A stretch of DNA of 61,367 nucleotides from Candidatus Aminicenantota bacterium (lineage in GTDB: Bacteria; Acidobacteriota; Aminicenantia; UBA2199): NCBI GenBank assembly GCA_029938635.1, contig JAOZUQ010000009.1, forward strand, positions 1 to 61,367, in the 5' to 3' direction. The notes under the pieces were generated by a model. That model did no database searches and was not told the DNA's origin. It was given only the letters and a program-made list of their open reading frames with translations. Within the stretch, counting starts at the first letter, position 1, and each line of letters begins with the position of its first letter. Both the position numbers and the translations under genes were made by a program. Below, piece after piece: positions 47,345 to 56,833 of the stretch.

Positions 47345-47452
47345 AACTATTGAACTCTAAAATAATGAAATTTGCAAATTAACAAATAGTTATTAATATC
47401 TTTTAAGATTCATTGTATAATAAATACATTGTTAGATTGGAGAAAATGTAAG

Positions 47453-47902
47453 ATGAATAGACTTGTTGAAATTTATACTGATGGCGCTTGCTCCGGAAAT
47501 CAGTTCAAGGATAACTTAGGAGGTTGGGGAGCAGTATTATTCCATGGTGATAAAAGAAAGGAAATATTTGGCGGGGAGCAGAATACAACCAACAACAGGA
47601 TGGAGCTGAAGGCATGCATTATGGGACTCCGGGAAATGAAGAGCACTGATCCCCGGATAAAATTATATTCTGACAGTGCTTATATAGTTAATTGCATTAA
47701 TAAAAAGTGGTATGTGAAATGGGAAAAGAACGGCTGGAAAACAAGTAAAAAGGAGCCGGTTGAAAATAAGGACCTCTGGGTGGAACTCCTGAAGTTAACC
47801 AGAAAATTTGATGTTGAATTCATAAAAGTTAAAGGGCATGCCGGAATAGAGCATAATGAAAGAGCTGATGAACTTGCCAATAAGGGGATGGATTCCATAT
47901 AG
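47453..47902 (+). CDS. rnhA: Ribonuclease HI
   Basis: From ATG 47453 the protein has 149 residues with all catalytic residues: Asp10 (YTDGACSGN), Glu51 (NNRMELKA), Asp74 (LYSDSAY), His129 and Asp139 (GHAGIEHNERADE). It degrades RNA in RNA-DNA hybrids. The basic protrusion (KKWYVKWEKNGWK) of E. coli-type enzymes is present. TATAAT at 47416-47421 and GGAG at 47439-47442 support this start; an in-frame TTG at 47429 is less likely. Confidence 0.95.
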   Translation: MNRLVEIYTDGACSGNQFKDNLGGWGAVLFHGDKRKEIFGGEQNTTNNRMELKACIMGLREMKSTDPRIKLYSDSAYIVNCINKKWYVKWEKNGWKTSKKEPVENKDLWVELLKLTRKFDVEFIKVKGHAGIEHNERADELANKGMDSI

Positions 47903-47959
47903 AATAGACCTTGTTTATATTGAATACTCCACATTTATATGATATAAAACAGACTTAAC

Positions 47960-48033
<74 letters not shown>

Positions 48034-48061
48034 TTTTATTTTTGTCCCATGAGGGTCCATT

Positions 48062-48976
48062 ATGTTTAGATCATTATTTCTTAAGAAGATAGACCAAATA
48101 ATCAAGAGATCCAAAACCCTGGAGATCAATAACGATTCACGTATCATAATCTTTAGTGATTGCCATCGGGGGCACGGTGACAGATCTGATGATTTTTTCC
48201 ATAATCAATATGTTTATATAAATGCCCTTAAACATTACATGAAAAAAGGTTTTACATATATTGAACTTGGAGATGGTGATGAACTCTGGGAGAATGCAAA
48301 TTTCAGGCTTATCAGTGAAAGGTACAGAATCATCTATCAGATGTTCGAGGAGCTTCACAGAAAGAAGAGATTCCGGTTCATTTGGGGAAATCATAACAGA
48401 AGGTGGAAAAACCGCTACTTATTCAACAGGCAGTTCGGAAGGGTCATAGATGAGGAAAGCGGGATAGAAGTAAAACTTCTAAAGGATCTGGAGGCGGAAG
48501 AAGCAATATTATTGAGATTTAATAAAAACAGATCAAAGGAGATTCTTCTTATACACGGTCATCAGGGTGAATTGTTAAATGATACTTTATGGTGGTTCGG
48601 AAGATTTTTCATAAGGGTGTTCTGGAGGTTTGTTCAGATGAGATTCGGAGTAGCGGATCCAACAAGCCCTGCAAGAAATTTCAGGATCAGAAATAAAATA
48701 GACCGGAGATTCATAGATCTGTCAGAAAAAAGTAAAAGGGGCGTTATCATAGGACATACTCATTTCCCTATCTTTCCCGATTATGGTGAAGTACCATATT
48801 TTAACGATGGAAGCTGTGTTCATCCCAGATGTATCACCGGAATTGAAATTGAAAAGGGAAAGATCGTTCTCGTAAAATGGTCCTATTTCCAGAATGGGAC
48901 CGGCTATCTGAAACTCAAGAGGGAAGTGATTTCCGGGCCATTAAAAATAGAGGAATTGTTGAAATATTTTAACTAA
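48062..48976 (+). CDS. Metallophosphoesterase (calcineurin-like)
   Basis: Protein of 304 residues with the full metal-site set: SDCHRG, ELGDGDELW, GNHNRRW, IHGHQGE and GHTHFP. It resembles UDP-2,3-diacylglucosamine hydrolase-like enzymes (LpxH/YbbF superfamily) in the way GDGDE is used, but there is no lipid A context. No signal peptide is seen, so it is cytoplasmic. GAGGG precedes the ATG, 28 nt after the tRNA. Confidence 0.85.
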   Translation: MFRSLFLKKIDQIIKRSKTLEINNDSRIIIFSDCHRGHGDRSDDFFHNQYVYINALKHYMKKGFTYIELGDGDELWENANFRLISERYRIIYQMFEELHRKKRFRFIWGNHNRRWKNRYLFNRQFGRVIDEESGIEVKLLKDLEAEEAILLRFNKNRSKEILLIHGHQGELLNDTLWWFGRFFIRVFWRFVQMRFGVADPTSPARNFRIRNKIDRRFIDLSEKSKRGVIIGHTHFPIFPDYGEVPYFNDGSCVHPRCITGIEIEKGKIVLVKWSYFQNGTGYLKLKREVISGPLKIEELLKYFN

Positions 48977-49008
48977 TTTGCAAAATTGTAGTTGAGGCTA
49001 AAATTTTA

Positions 49009-49017
49009 TGCTATAAT
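49009..49017 (+). promoter_or_regulatory. Extended -10 promoter, leaderless configuration
   Basis: TGC-TATAAT, with TATAAT at 49012-49017 ending 6 nt before the ATG at 49024. A -35 is weak, as is usual for extended -10 promoters. No Shine-Dalgarno is present. Confidence 0.6.
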
Positions 49018-49023
49018 AATATT

Positions 49024-50352
49024 ATGGACAGAAGAAAATTCATAAAAAACTCAATATTAGTCTCTTCAGGATTAGGATTATCCTATTGTGGTGCAGGTAC
49101 CGGCCAGGATAAGATAAAGGTTGTTATTCTCGGGTTTGACGGTGTGGGATGGGCTACTGTTGATCCTTTAATCAGGAAAGGGAAGCTTCCATACCTGAAA
49201 AAACTCAGGGATAATAGTGCATGGGGTGATTTTAAAACAATAAAGCCGACAAAATCCAATGTCGTATGGACAAGTATTGCTACAGGAAAAACCATGCTGA
49301 AACATGGCATCATGGATTTTTCATATTTGAAAAAGAACGGTATCAAGGTTCCCTTTACAAAATCGCAGAGAGTGGAACCAGCAATCTGGCAGATCTTAAG
49401 TTCTTACAATAAAAGTAGCGTTGTAGTTAATTGGTGGGTCTCACATCCTCCTGACAAAATTAAGGGTGTGATGCTTTCGGATCATTTCAGAAGAATTGCG
49501 CAGAACAGGGTAAACAAGGATGCTCTTGTCCCGACTGTTCACCCTCCTTCATATTTCGAGAAGTTGGAGCATCTGGCTAAAGAGAACAAGAGTTATCATC
49601 AGGTTGTAAACAGGACGGGATTGCCTGATTTTTTCAAAATATACAATCAAACTCATCCTGGTCAAAATGCAGCAAAAGTACCTGTCCTTGGTATTTATAA
49701 AAGGTTGTTAAAACATGATGCAATGGTTGAATCCGCATCCAGGTATCTTCGTGAGAATCTCGATACTGATTTTTTTGCAACTTATTTCAGGCTTCCTGAT
49801 ATTACTCAACATTTTATAACTCATTTTATGGACAAAGATTTTAAGAAAAAGTTTAAAGCTGCTTATAAAAATGGGACAATAACTCCTGAACTGGAACTTG
49901 AAGCAACAGAAATGGTATCTGATCTCCTTTTCCCGATCTATAGATATATGGAAAGAGTTATAAAAGAGTATATAGAATCTGAAAAAAATAAGAACACATA
50001 TTTCATGATCATGTCCGATCACGGTTTTTCATTTTATAATGGTGGATACAATCATTATAATCTCCCTGATGAAATGGCGGCTCCGGATGGCATATTTTTA
50101 ATGCATGGCCCGAAGGTAAGAAATGGAAAGATACCCGATGTCGGGGTTTATGATGTAGCTCCTACAATCCTTAATCTCTTTGATCTTCCTGTTGGGAAGA
50201 ACATGGATGGGAAGGTTCTGAAAAGTACTTTGAAATTGAATAACAGACTCAGATATAAAGAGTATAAGATGAAGAAGTATGGCGAAGGGAAGATCAACGA
50301 AAAATTCCGGGAAGAAGAGCTTGAGGAACTGAAATCCATAGGTTACATTTGA
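49024..50352 (+). CDS. Lipoprotein type I phosphodiesterase/alkaline phosphatase superfamily protein
   Basis: Protein of 442 residues. The N-terminus combines a Tat-like RRKFIK with a lipobox ending at Cys22 (LSYCG). The phosphodiesterase/nucleotide pyrophosphatase core follows: GFDGVGW (metal Asp), PTKSNVVWTS with the nucleophilic Thr/Ser position, LPDITQHF (metal Asp and His) and MSDHGFS (Asp-His). The end contains GVYDVAPTILNLFDLP, as in this superfamily. The substrate is unknown: nucleotides, phosphodiester lipids or glycan phosphates. Confidence 0.85.
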   Translation: MDRRKFIKNSILVSSGLGLSYCGAGTGQDKIKVVILGFDGVGWATVDPLIRKGKLPYLKKLRDNSAWGDFKTIKPTKSNVVWTSIATGKTMLKHGIMDFSYLKKNGIKVPFTKSQRVEPAIWQILSSYNKSSVVVNWWVSHPPDKIKGVMLSDHFRRIAQNRVNKDALVPTVHPPSYFEKLEHLAKENKSYHQVVNRTGLPDFFKIYNQTHPGQNAAKVPVLGIYKRLLKHDAMVESASRYLRENLDTDFFATYFRLPDITQHFITHFMDKDFKKKFKAAYKNGTITPELELEATEMVSDLLFPIYRYMERVIKEYIESEKNKNTYFMIMSDHGFSFYNGGYNHYNLPDEMAAPDGIFLMHGPKVRNGKIPDVGVYDVAPTILNLFDLPVGKNMDGKVLKSTLKLNNRLRYKEYKMKKYGEGKINEKFREEELEELKSIGYI

Positions 50353-50371
50353 TTTCCTCCTTTTTTCAAAA

Positions 50372-50400
50372 TTGAATATATCCTGAATTTCTGATATAAT
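50372..50400 (+). promoter_or_regulatory. Sigma-70 type promoter with extended -10, leaderless configuration
   Basis: TTGAAT (50372-50377), a 17-nt spacer ending in TGA, and consensus TATAAT (50395-50400), exactly 6 nt before the ATG at 50407. No Shine-Dalgarno is present. Confidence 0.7.
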
Positions 50401-50406
50401 TTTTTC

Positions 50407-51969
50407 ATGAAAAATGTAATCCTATCCATAATTCTATTAGTTTCTTTTTCATTCGGTCTTTTTGCAAATGACAAGATCTTTACAAAGAAGTATGAGCTGA
50501 AGGGGAAAACAGCATTGCTCGAAGTTGAGGCTGTTCTAACTGGAAGTGATGTGTTTCTTAACTCACGAACAAGAAAGAATTTAAGCTATAACACTCCGGG
50601 AGAAAATCTTTTCCCTAAAATGTTTGTTAAAAAAGAAGAATATTCTGTTACCTGGATAAATTACAATAAAAATGATGTTAAATTGAATTTTTATGATTCA
50701 TCAAGTGATAATGGCAGGACATTGGTCTCGGGAAAGTTTGAATTTATTTCAAGTGATACTATTGTCTTATATGACAAAGGCAGGCCTAAGTTGATTGTTT
50801 TCCGGGCAATTAAAGGTGAAGATAATGAAGATATTTTTATTCATGATATCTATACAGGCCAGACTAAAAGGATAACTTCAACTTCAGGAAATGAGAATAG
50901 AATAATCATATCGAATAATGAACTTAATGGTAGTAATTCATTCAATCTTATTACGCAGACGCTGGAAAATGAATATATTTACTCAATAGACACCGTTAGC
51001 CTAAAATCACATCTTGAAGATAAAAAGGAGATAATCAGAGGTCAAAAAGCAAATAAGGCCGTATTTACTGTTGAAGAATTGAATACTCTGATTGGTTTAG
51101 GGGATAGTGTTACATGGGGTAAGATGAGGATGTTTGAATTTGTTGATTCCTATCATCCGGAACTTACATATCTGGCTAAGACTTCTGATTATTTTAATGA
51201 AAATTATGGAGACACTTCCACGATCAATCTCGGAGTTAACAGAGATAGTTCTCTTGATGGTGTTGAGAGAATGGATGAAGAACTTCTCTATGGTAAGGGT
51301 TATTTCTTTCTGGTATTGTTCGGGACGAATGATGTCACATCGGGCACCTTTTCATCGACCAGTACTACAAAGAACCTTCAATGGATGCTTGAGAATGCCA
51401 GAGCTAATTATGGTATGTTTCCGGTTGTTTCAACCGTACCTCCACAAAAGCATTATCTCGCAGGTGTCCAATTCTACAAAGAGCAGACTGAAAAACTGAA
51501 TGGGAAAATTATACTTATGGCTTCCGCTCAGAACTTCTCATATATTGATTCATATGATGCATTTTTTGATCAGGATGAAGATTGGGAAACCATGCTTGAA
51601 GATATTAAGGGAAACCATCCGAGCCCGGCCGGACATCAGGTTATGGCTGATATGGTAATCCCTATTTTGTTAAGCCTTGTTCCCGAGACTCCTTCAAATG
51701 TGAATTTTTCTGCAAATACGGGGGGAAATTCTTTTAATGTAAGCTGTACTCAAAACAATGAATTTGATTTCAGCCATTACAATGTAAAGTTCGGATTCTC
51801 TCCAACTCGCCTTGACAGGGAGATGACATATTCCTCAAACAATTTCACCATATATTTCTATCCCTTCAATCTTAATTTGAAAAGGATGGTCTATTTCAAG
51901 ATCCAGTCTGTCGACAAGGACGGGAACTCAAGCGAATTTACAAAGATATATTCCATCTATCTGAACTAA
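50407..51969 (+). CDS. Exported SGNH/GDSL-type hydrolase with C-terminal fibronectin III-like domain
   Basis: Protein of 520 residues: signal peptide (to about 20), an N-terminal region of about 200 residues without recognised domain, an SGNH hydrolase domain (about 225-420) with GLGDSVTWG, FGTNDV and GNHPSPAGH supplying the Ser, Asn and His blocks, and a beta-rich fibronectin type III-like end (about 430-520). It is predicted to be a periplasmic or surface esterase/lipase or deacetylase. It is probably transcribed alone. Confidence 0.82.
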   Translation: MKNVILSIILLVSFSFGLFANDKIFTKKYELKGKTALLEVEAVLTGSDVFLNSRTRKNLSYNTPGENLFPKMFVKKEEYSVTWINYNKNDVKLNFYDSSSDNGRTLVSGKFEFISSDTIVLYDKGRPKLIVFRAIKGEDNEDIFIHDIYTGQTKRITSTSGNENRIIISNNELNGSNSFNLITQTLENEYIYSIDTVSLKSHLEDKKEIIRGQKANKAVFTVEELNTLIGLGDSVTWGKMRMFEFVDSYHPELTYLAKTSDYFNENYGDTSTINLGVNRDSSLDGVERMDEELLYGKGYFFLVLFGTNDVTSGTFSSTSTTKNLQWMLENARANYGMFPVVSTVPPQKHYLAGVQFYKEQTEKLNGKIILMASAQNFSYIDSYDAFFDQDEDWETMLEDIKGNHPSPAGHQVMADMVIPILLSLVPETPSNVNFSANTGGNSFNVSCTQNNEFDFSHYNVKFGFSPTRLDREMTYSSNNFTIYFYPFNLNLKRMVYFKIQSVDKDGNSSEFTKIYSIYLN

Positions 51970-52051
51970 TAATATCTGGTAGATGATCCTTCCCATATAA
52001 ATATTAGTAGTTATTTTTATAATCTGTACTATATTTAACAGAGGAGGGGAA

Positions 52052-52786
52052 TTGATCCGGAGAAAACTTTTTAAAGTCGGAATGATTTTTCTGATTTTCG
52101 TGTCAGGTTTTATGCCCCATTTATCCTGCTCATCTGAAGTTTCGGTGGAAAAAGTTTCCAACAAAATAGATCGATCCCGAAGATTGATGGTTTCCCTGTT
52201 GATAGAATTCGGAATAAAAGACAAAAGAGTACTCTCAGCGATGGGAAATATAAACAGACATTTGTTTATTCCACAAAAATTAAGGAATATATGTGATCCG
52301 TATGGGAATTATCCATGTCCGATTGGTTATGGACAAACAATATCTCAGCCATATATAGTTGCCTACATGACAGAACGGCTCGGGATCAGAAAAGGTGAAA
52401 AAGTTCTGGAAATAGGCACCGGGTCAGGATATCAGGCTGCAATAATTTCAGAATTGGGTGCTGATATTACTTCACTTGAGATTATAAAGGAATTGGCGGA
52501 GCATGCCAGAAATATTTTAAGTGAAGAAGGCTACACGAGAGTGAAAGTCATCAACAGCAGTGGATATATCGGTTATCCGGAGAATGCTCCTTATGATGCG
52601 ATAATTGTTACTTGTGCTCCTCCCGATATTCCTGGTAATCTTATAAAAGAACTCAAAGAGGGCGGCCGTATGATAATTCCTGTCGGAAGATTTTCTCAGA
52701 AACTGCTGTTTATAGTTAAGACTAAAGGTAAGGCTATTATTAGTGAAGAGATGAATGTCAGATTTGTCCCTATGGTAAAAAAGTAG
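52052..52786 (+). CDS. Protein-L-isoaspartate O-methyltransferase, exported lipoprotein form
   Basis: Protein of 244 residues starting with TTG 52052, 4 nt after AGGAGG. The N-terminus is a lipoprotein signal (PHLSCSS), which is unusual for Pcm. The catalytic domain is complete: YGQTISQPYIVAYMTE, the SAM motif LEIGTGSGYQAA, and IIVTCAPPDIP. It repairs isoaspartyl residues using S-adenosylmethionine. How SAM would reach an exported enzyme is unclear; alternatively translation begins further inside, at a Met such as MVSLLIEF, giving a cytoplasmic protein. Confidence 0.85.
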   Translation: MIRRKLFKVGMIFLIFVSGFMPHLSCSSEVSVEKVSNKIDRSRRLMVSLLIEFGIKDKRVLSAMGNINRHLFIPQKLRNICDPYGNYPCPIGYGQTISQPYIVAYMTERLGIRKGEKVLEIGTGSGYQAAIISELGADITSLEIIKELAEHARNILSEEGYTRVKVINSSGYIGYPENAPYDAIIVTCAPPDIPGNLIKELKEGGRMIIPVGRFSQKLLFIVKTKGKAIISEEMNVRFVPMVKK

Positions 52787-52817
52787 TAAATTTTTAACTT
52801 AATCTTAAATTTTTCTC

Positions 52818-53138
52818 TTATGGTTTTCCGAGTTTGACAGCTGTTCCGTAAGCAAGAAGTTCGGCTGCTCCTCCCATAATTACAGAGGTAGTGAACCTTA
52901 CATTTATTATAGCATCCGCATTAAGCTGTTCCGCCTCATTAACCATCCTGTCAACTGCTTGTTCTCTTGCCTCTGCGATCAGTTTTGTATACTCGATTAT
53001 TTCGCCACCAACTATAGCCCTCAATCCAGCTATTATGTCTTTCCCAACATGTCTTGCTCTGATAGTATTCCCGCGGACAAGTCCGAGGGAGGATTTGATG
53101 TTTTCTCCTGGAATATTCTCCGTGTTTACCATGATCAT
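52818..53138 (-). CDS. YbjQ/UPF0145 family protein
   Basis: Protein of 106 residues, the family length. IRARHVGKDIIAGLRAIVGG, EAEQLNADAIINVRF and LAYGTAVKL are family hallmarks. The function is uncertain; members form pentamers and are related to heavy-metal-binding-annotated proteins. The gene overlaps the anti-sigma stop by 4 nt (ATGA), so it belongs to the sigma/anti-sigma operon. Confidence 0.9.
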   Translation of the reverse strand: MIMVNTENIPGENIKSSLGLVRGNTIRARHVGKDIIAGLRAIVGGEIIEYTKLIAEAREQAVDRMVNEAEQLNADAIINVRFTTSVIMGGAAELLAYGTAVKLGKP

Positions 53139-53578
53139 CTGTCTACCTCCTTATATGGATCCGATTTATATGTTTTTATCCTGTCCCTTAGTATTGTTAT
53201 AAACAGGATGATTGCTCCGATTATAATCACACCTACAGCAAATTTTGGTAACGAATCTGTCTCATTAAGTATGAAAAATTCATAAATACCGTAAATCATC
53301 ATTACAAGCCAGCCTGCAATGATCAATAATACCCCGGTATTCCTTGATAGTTTTGAGTATGGTGATTTCCAGATCTTATCTAATATTTTATCATGAGGTT
53401 CAGTAAGGGTAAGATCACCAAGTTTTGCAGAAGTCTCTTTTAATTGATCATATTCATTCCTGCATGAGGAACAACGGATCAGGTGATTGTTAAGCTTTAT
53501 TGATTCATCTTCATTCAATTCATCATCCATTAGCCCCATCATTAGTTCTTTAAATTGAGAACACTTGTTATTTCCCAT
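53135..53578 (-). CDS. Anti-sigma factor with zinc-binding (zf-HC2) N-terminus
   Basis: From ATG 53578 (GAGGAGG upstream) the protein has 147 residues. The zinc-binding anti-sigma motif is NNHLIRCSSC (H-x3-C-x2-C) with an N-terminal Cys6. Two membrane helices follow (about 82-100 and 113-132). It should hold the ECF sigma factor encoded just upstream inactive at the membrane. The genes overlap by 11 nt. The signal that releases sigma is unknown. Confidence 0.88.
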   Translation of the reverse strand: MGNNKCSQFKELMMGLMDDELNEDESIKLNNHLIRCSSCRNEYDQLKETSAKLGDLTLTEPHDKILDKIWKSPYSKLSRNTGVLLIIAGWLVMMIYGIYEFFILNETDSLPKFAVGVIIIGAIILFITILRDRIKTYKSDPYKEVDR

Positions 53579-54152
53579 TGTTCCCTCCTCTTTCTTCCCT
53601 GTGATCTGAAATATGTGATTCTCCCAGATATCTCTCTCTGAATGATTTTCTGGCACTATAAAGTCTGCTCATGACAGTTCCTCTGGGGATCGAAAGTGAA
53701 TCAGAAATATCTTTATAATTTTTTTTCATAGCATATTTCAAGATCAGGATTTCTCTATGCTCACTTTTTAACTCCCTGATTATCCTCCATATATTCTCAT
53801 TCTCTTCTCTCTTTTCAAAGAATGTCTCAGGCCCTGAACTTGTTGAGACGGAGTTTTTATGGAATTCATCTGAATTCCTGTCGAATCGATTCTTGTGCTG
53901 AATAAAATTAAGGCAATTATTTTTCAAAATCACATAGAACCATGGATAGAACCTGTCAAGTTTTTTTAACTTTGGAATTGCAATAAATGCTTTATAAAAA
54001 GACTCCTGACAGATATCTGCTGCGTCTTCATAATTTCCCGTAAATGAGACCGCATGATAAAGAGCTTCCCTTTTGAATTTTTTTACAAGGAATTCGAATC
54101 CTGAAGGGTCCCTGTGTACTATACATAACCTGATAGCTTTTGATTCATTCAT
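53568..54152 (-). CDS. ECF-type RNA polymerase sigma factor
   Basis: Protein of 194 residues with sigma-70 region 2 (ALYHAVSFTGNYEDAADICQ, FYPWFYVILKNNCLNFI) and region 4 (LKYAMKKNYKDISDSLSIPR, GTVMSRLYSARKSF). It is followed by its membrane anti-sigma factor and a YbjQ protein, the common ECF operon plan. ECF operons often autoregulate; I could not identify the target promoter. Confidence 0.93.
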   Translation of the reverse strand: MNESKAIRLCIVHRDPSGFEFLVKKFKREALYHAVSFTGNYEDAADICQESFYKAFIAIPKLKKLDRFYPWFYVILKNNCLNFIQHKNRFDRNSDEFHKNSVSTSSGPETFFEKREENENIWRIIRELKSEHREILILKYAMKKNYKDISDSLSIPRGTVMSRLYSARKSFRERYLGESHISDHREERGGNNGK

Positions 54153-54280
54153 TATTGTCTCTATATAATAAACAAACCAGAATAGAAAATATTCATATAA
54201 ATCTAATATTTATTTTTTTTTCTTTGTATAATTGAAAAATACAATTCAGATCATGATTTGTATTATAGAAGGGGAATATC

Positions 54281-55666
54281 ATGAGCCTAAGAATAGAGAA
54301 AGATTCGCTGGGAGAAGTGAATGTCCCTTCTGAAATGTTTTGGGGTGCTCAAACTCAGAGGGCGTTAGATAATTTCAAAATAAGCGGGATTAAATTTCAA
54401 AGAGAGTTTATCCGGGCATTGGGAATCGTAAAGAGAGCTGCGGCTGATGCGAATATAAGGTTGGGGTTACTCGATCCTGAATTAGGGAAAGAGATCATGG
54501 AAGTTGCTTATGAGATCATTAAAGGTGATCTGGATGAACAATTCCCCCTGGATGTTTTTCAGACCGGTTCCGGGACTTCTTTCAATATGAATGCAAATGA
54601 AGTGATTGCGAATAGAGTAAATGTTAAACTCGGTAAAAAGCCAGGTTCAAAGTTTCCTGTTCATCCGAACGATCATGTCAATATGGGACAGTCGAGCAAT
54701 GATGTTATACCCACTGCCATACATATTGCAATTGCGGAAATTGTATCCTGGTTTTTATTGCCTTCATTGGCCTTACTTCAGGAATCACTTGAATTAAAAA
54801 GGGACGAATTTGATGAGATAGTAAAATTGGGAAGAACCCATCTGCAGGATGCAATACCCGTGAGGTTGGGGCAGGAATTCGGCGGGTATGCGGAAATGAT
54901 AAAAAAAAGTATTAAGAGAATAGAAACGGGATTAGAGGGACTCATGGAATTAGCTCTGGGAGGAACTGCTGTAGGTACCGGGTTGAATACTCACAGTGAT
55001 TTTCCGGAGATTGCAATACAAGTGATCTCTGATCTGACAAATATCAAATTTTCAGAAGCATCTGATCATTTTGAAGCTCAATCAAACAAGGATTCCGTTG
55101 TTTTTATGAGTTCAGCATATAAAACACTTGCGGTATCACTTTCAAAGATCGCTAATGATATCAGGTGGGCAGGTTCAGGCCCGTTTGGAGGTATTGGTGA
55201 GCTGATTCTTCCAGAGGTTCAACCGGGATCATCCATAATGCCGGGTAAGATTAATCCTGTTATTCCTGAATCAGTTCTTCAGGTATCCGCTAAGGTGATC
55301 GGGAATGATACAACTATTACGATATGCGGTCAGTCGGGGAATTTTCAACTCAACACTATGATGCCTCTTATCGGATTCACATCGATCGAATCAGGACTGA
55401 TCCTCACGAACGGGATCAATACATTAAGAGAAAAATGTATAAGCGGATTAAAAGCTGATATTTCAAGATGTAATGAATTAGTTGAGAAGAGTCTTGCCAT
55501 GGTTACGTCCCTGACACCTGAGATCGGTTATGATGCTGCTTCCAACATAGCAAAAGAAGCTTATCTGACCGGTAGAACGATCAGAGAGATCCTGAAGGAA
55601 AAAAATCTGATCGAAAAAAAAAAGATCGAAGAATTGCTTGACCCGATGAAGATGACAGGGAAGTAA
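54281..55666 (+). CDS. fumC: Class II fumarate hydratase
   Basis: Protein of 461 residues, normal for FumC. GSSIMPGKINPV is the superfamily signature with the catalytic Ser loop; GSGTSFNMNANEV, GRTHLQDAIPV and NDHVNMGQSSND are the other active-site blocks. It interconverts fumarate and malate in the TCA cycle or its reductive branch, without an iron-sulfur cluster. Aspartate ammonia-lyase is a close relative, but the HPNDHVN block favours fumarase. GAAGGGGA precedes the ATG; TATAAT at 54227-54232 is a likely -10. Confidence 0.9.
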   Translation: MSLRIEKDSLGEVNVPSEMFWGAQTQRALDNFKISGIKFQREFIRALGIVKRAAADANIRLGLLDPELGKEIMEVAYEIIKGDLDEQFPLDVFQTGSGTSFNMNANEVIANRVNVKLGKKPGSKFPVHPNDHVNMGQSSNDVIPTAIHIAIAEIVSWFLLPSLALLQESLELKRDEFDEIVKLGRTHLQDAIPVRLGQEFGGYAEMIKKSIKRIETGLEGLMELALGGTAVGTGLNTHSDFPEIAIQVISDLTNIKFSEASDHFEAQSNKDSVVFMSSAYKTLAVSLSKIANDIRWAGSGPFGGIGELILPEVQPGSSIMPGKINPVIPESVLQVSAKVIGNDTTITICGQSGNFQLNTMMPLIGFTSIESGLILTNGINTLREKCISGLKADISRCNELVEKSLAMVTSLTPEIGYDAASNIAKEAYLTGRTIREILKEKNLIEKKKIEELLDPMKMTGK

Positions 55667-55677
55667 AAATGGTCTGT

Positions 55678-56220
55678 TTATAATTCTTTGACTGAAATTG
55701 ATATCAGTGCAATACCGGATAGTAGTGCCAGGATAAATCCAATTGAAATCATTCTCAGAATTGCTGTTGGCTGAGAGATAACCAGAAGAAATACCAGGAT
55801 GGGTAATATCCCCGTTACAATTCCGGTTGTCTTGATCGACCTGTTTGTGAGAGATCTGAAGATAAAGATTCCACAACCTACCGGTATCATATAGATAAAT
55901 ATTTGTATCAAAACCATCGAGAGTGTACTTCTTCCTGACATCCTTGCCGCCATATTAAAGAAATTTGCAATATCAAATGCAGTAAGTCTAACGACAAACC
56001 AGGAGAGCCATGGAAGGAATAAAGATATCAACAGGATTATGACCGGGATAAGTTTTAAGTGTTCAACCTGAATTGCTGCTTCAGGCCTTTTAACAGTAGG
56101 AGCTGATTCGGGTTCCCTGGTCCCCTCTGAGGGGAAAAATCTCCCGCAATGAAGGCATTTGGAATTATCAATATAATTCTCACTTTTACAGAATTTACAT
56201 GTTTTTGTCTTATTATCCAT
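55678..56220 (-). CDS. Zinc-ribbon membrane protein of unknown function
   Basis: From ATG 56220 the protein has 180 residues. An N-terminal double-CxxC zinc ribbon (CKFCKSENYIDNSKCLHC) is followed by a polar linker and three or four membrane helices. A longer frame continues upstream to 56574 but runs antisense to the acetyltransferase and its promoter and has no family likeness, so I reject that start. The function is unknown. It is convergent with fumC. Confidence 0.7.
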   Translation of the reverse strand: MDNKTKTCKFCKSENYIDNSKCLHCGRFFPSEGTREPESAPTVKRPEAAIQVEHLKLIPVIILLISLFLPWLSWFVVRLTAFDIANFFNMAARMSGRSTLSMVLIQIFIYMIPVGCGIFIFRSLTNRSIKTTGIVTGILPILVFLLVISQPTAILRMISIGFILALLSGIALISISVKEL

Positions 56221-56287
56221 TCCAATATTATAATAATTGTAAAATATTTTTAAAAGATAAAAATGTATGTCCTCATACTTTGAAATA

Positions 56288-56316
56288 TTGTAAAAGGTTA
56301 AAGATTTCAATATACT
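56288..56316 (+). promoter_or_regulatory. Sigma-70 type promoter of the acetyltransferase gene
   Basis: TTGTAA (56288-56293), a 17-nt spacer and TATACT (56311-56316). The predicted leader of about 16 nt contains GGAG (56329-56332). Confidence 0.6.
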
Positions 56317-56338
56317 GCCTTTGTTACAGGAGCCTGAA

Positions 56339-56833
56339 ATGAATGATAAATTCAAAATAAGAGAAGCCGGGAAAGATGATGTCCCGGTAATATTGGACTT
56401 TATTAAGGGATTAGCTGAATATGAAAAATTAAGTAATGAAGTAAAAGCAACAGAAGATATGCTTCGGAGAAATCTTTTTGAAAAAAAATATGCTGAAGTG
56501 CTTATCGGGGAATTGAATTCCGAACCTGTAGGATTTGCATTATTCTTTAATAATTTTTCAACATTTCTGGGCAAGCCCGGAATCTATCTTGAAGATCTTT
56601 ATGTTATGGAGAAATACAGGGGTAGGGGATTCGGCAGAAAAATGCTTTCATATCTTGCAAAATTAGTAGTTGAGAGAGATTGCGGAAGGCTTGAGTGGTC
56701 AGTTCTTGACTGGAATAAATCGGCGATCGATTTTTACCTGACTCTCGGTGCGGTACCTATGGAAGATTGGACAGTTTACCGCTTGACGGGGAAGGAACTT
56801 TCATCTCTTGCAGATCAATCTCAACTAATTTGA
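56339..56833 (+). CDS. GNAT-family N-acetyltransferase
   Basis: From ATG 56339, 6 nt after GGAG, the protein has 164 residues. YLEDLYVMEKYRGRGFGRKM contains the acetyl-CoA loop (R-x2-G-x-G), and LEWSVLDWNKSAIDFYLTLG the conserved C-terminal part. It closely resembles the spermidine/diamine acetyltransferase-like branch (VLDWN and FY). It is cytoplasmic. The substrate is probably a small amine, but this is not certain. Its 3' end overlaps the convergent EamA gene by 9 nt. Confidence 0.88.
   Translation: MNDKFKIREAGKDDVPVILDFIKGLAEYEKLSNEVKATEDMLRRNLFEKKYAEVLIGELNSEPVGFALFFNNFSTFLGKPGIYLEDLYVMEKYRGRGFGRKMLSYLAKLVVERDCGRLEWSVLDWNKSAIDFYLTLGAVPMEDWTVYRLTGKELSSLADQSQLI

Noticed and set aside
56221-56574. 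Upstream extension of the zinc-ribbon membrane protein by 118 codons
   Set aside because: It runs antisense through the acetyltransferase start and promoter, has no family likeness and lacks a ribosome-binding site; ATG 56220 fits the CxxC-rich N-terminus.
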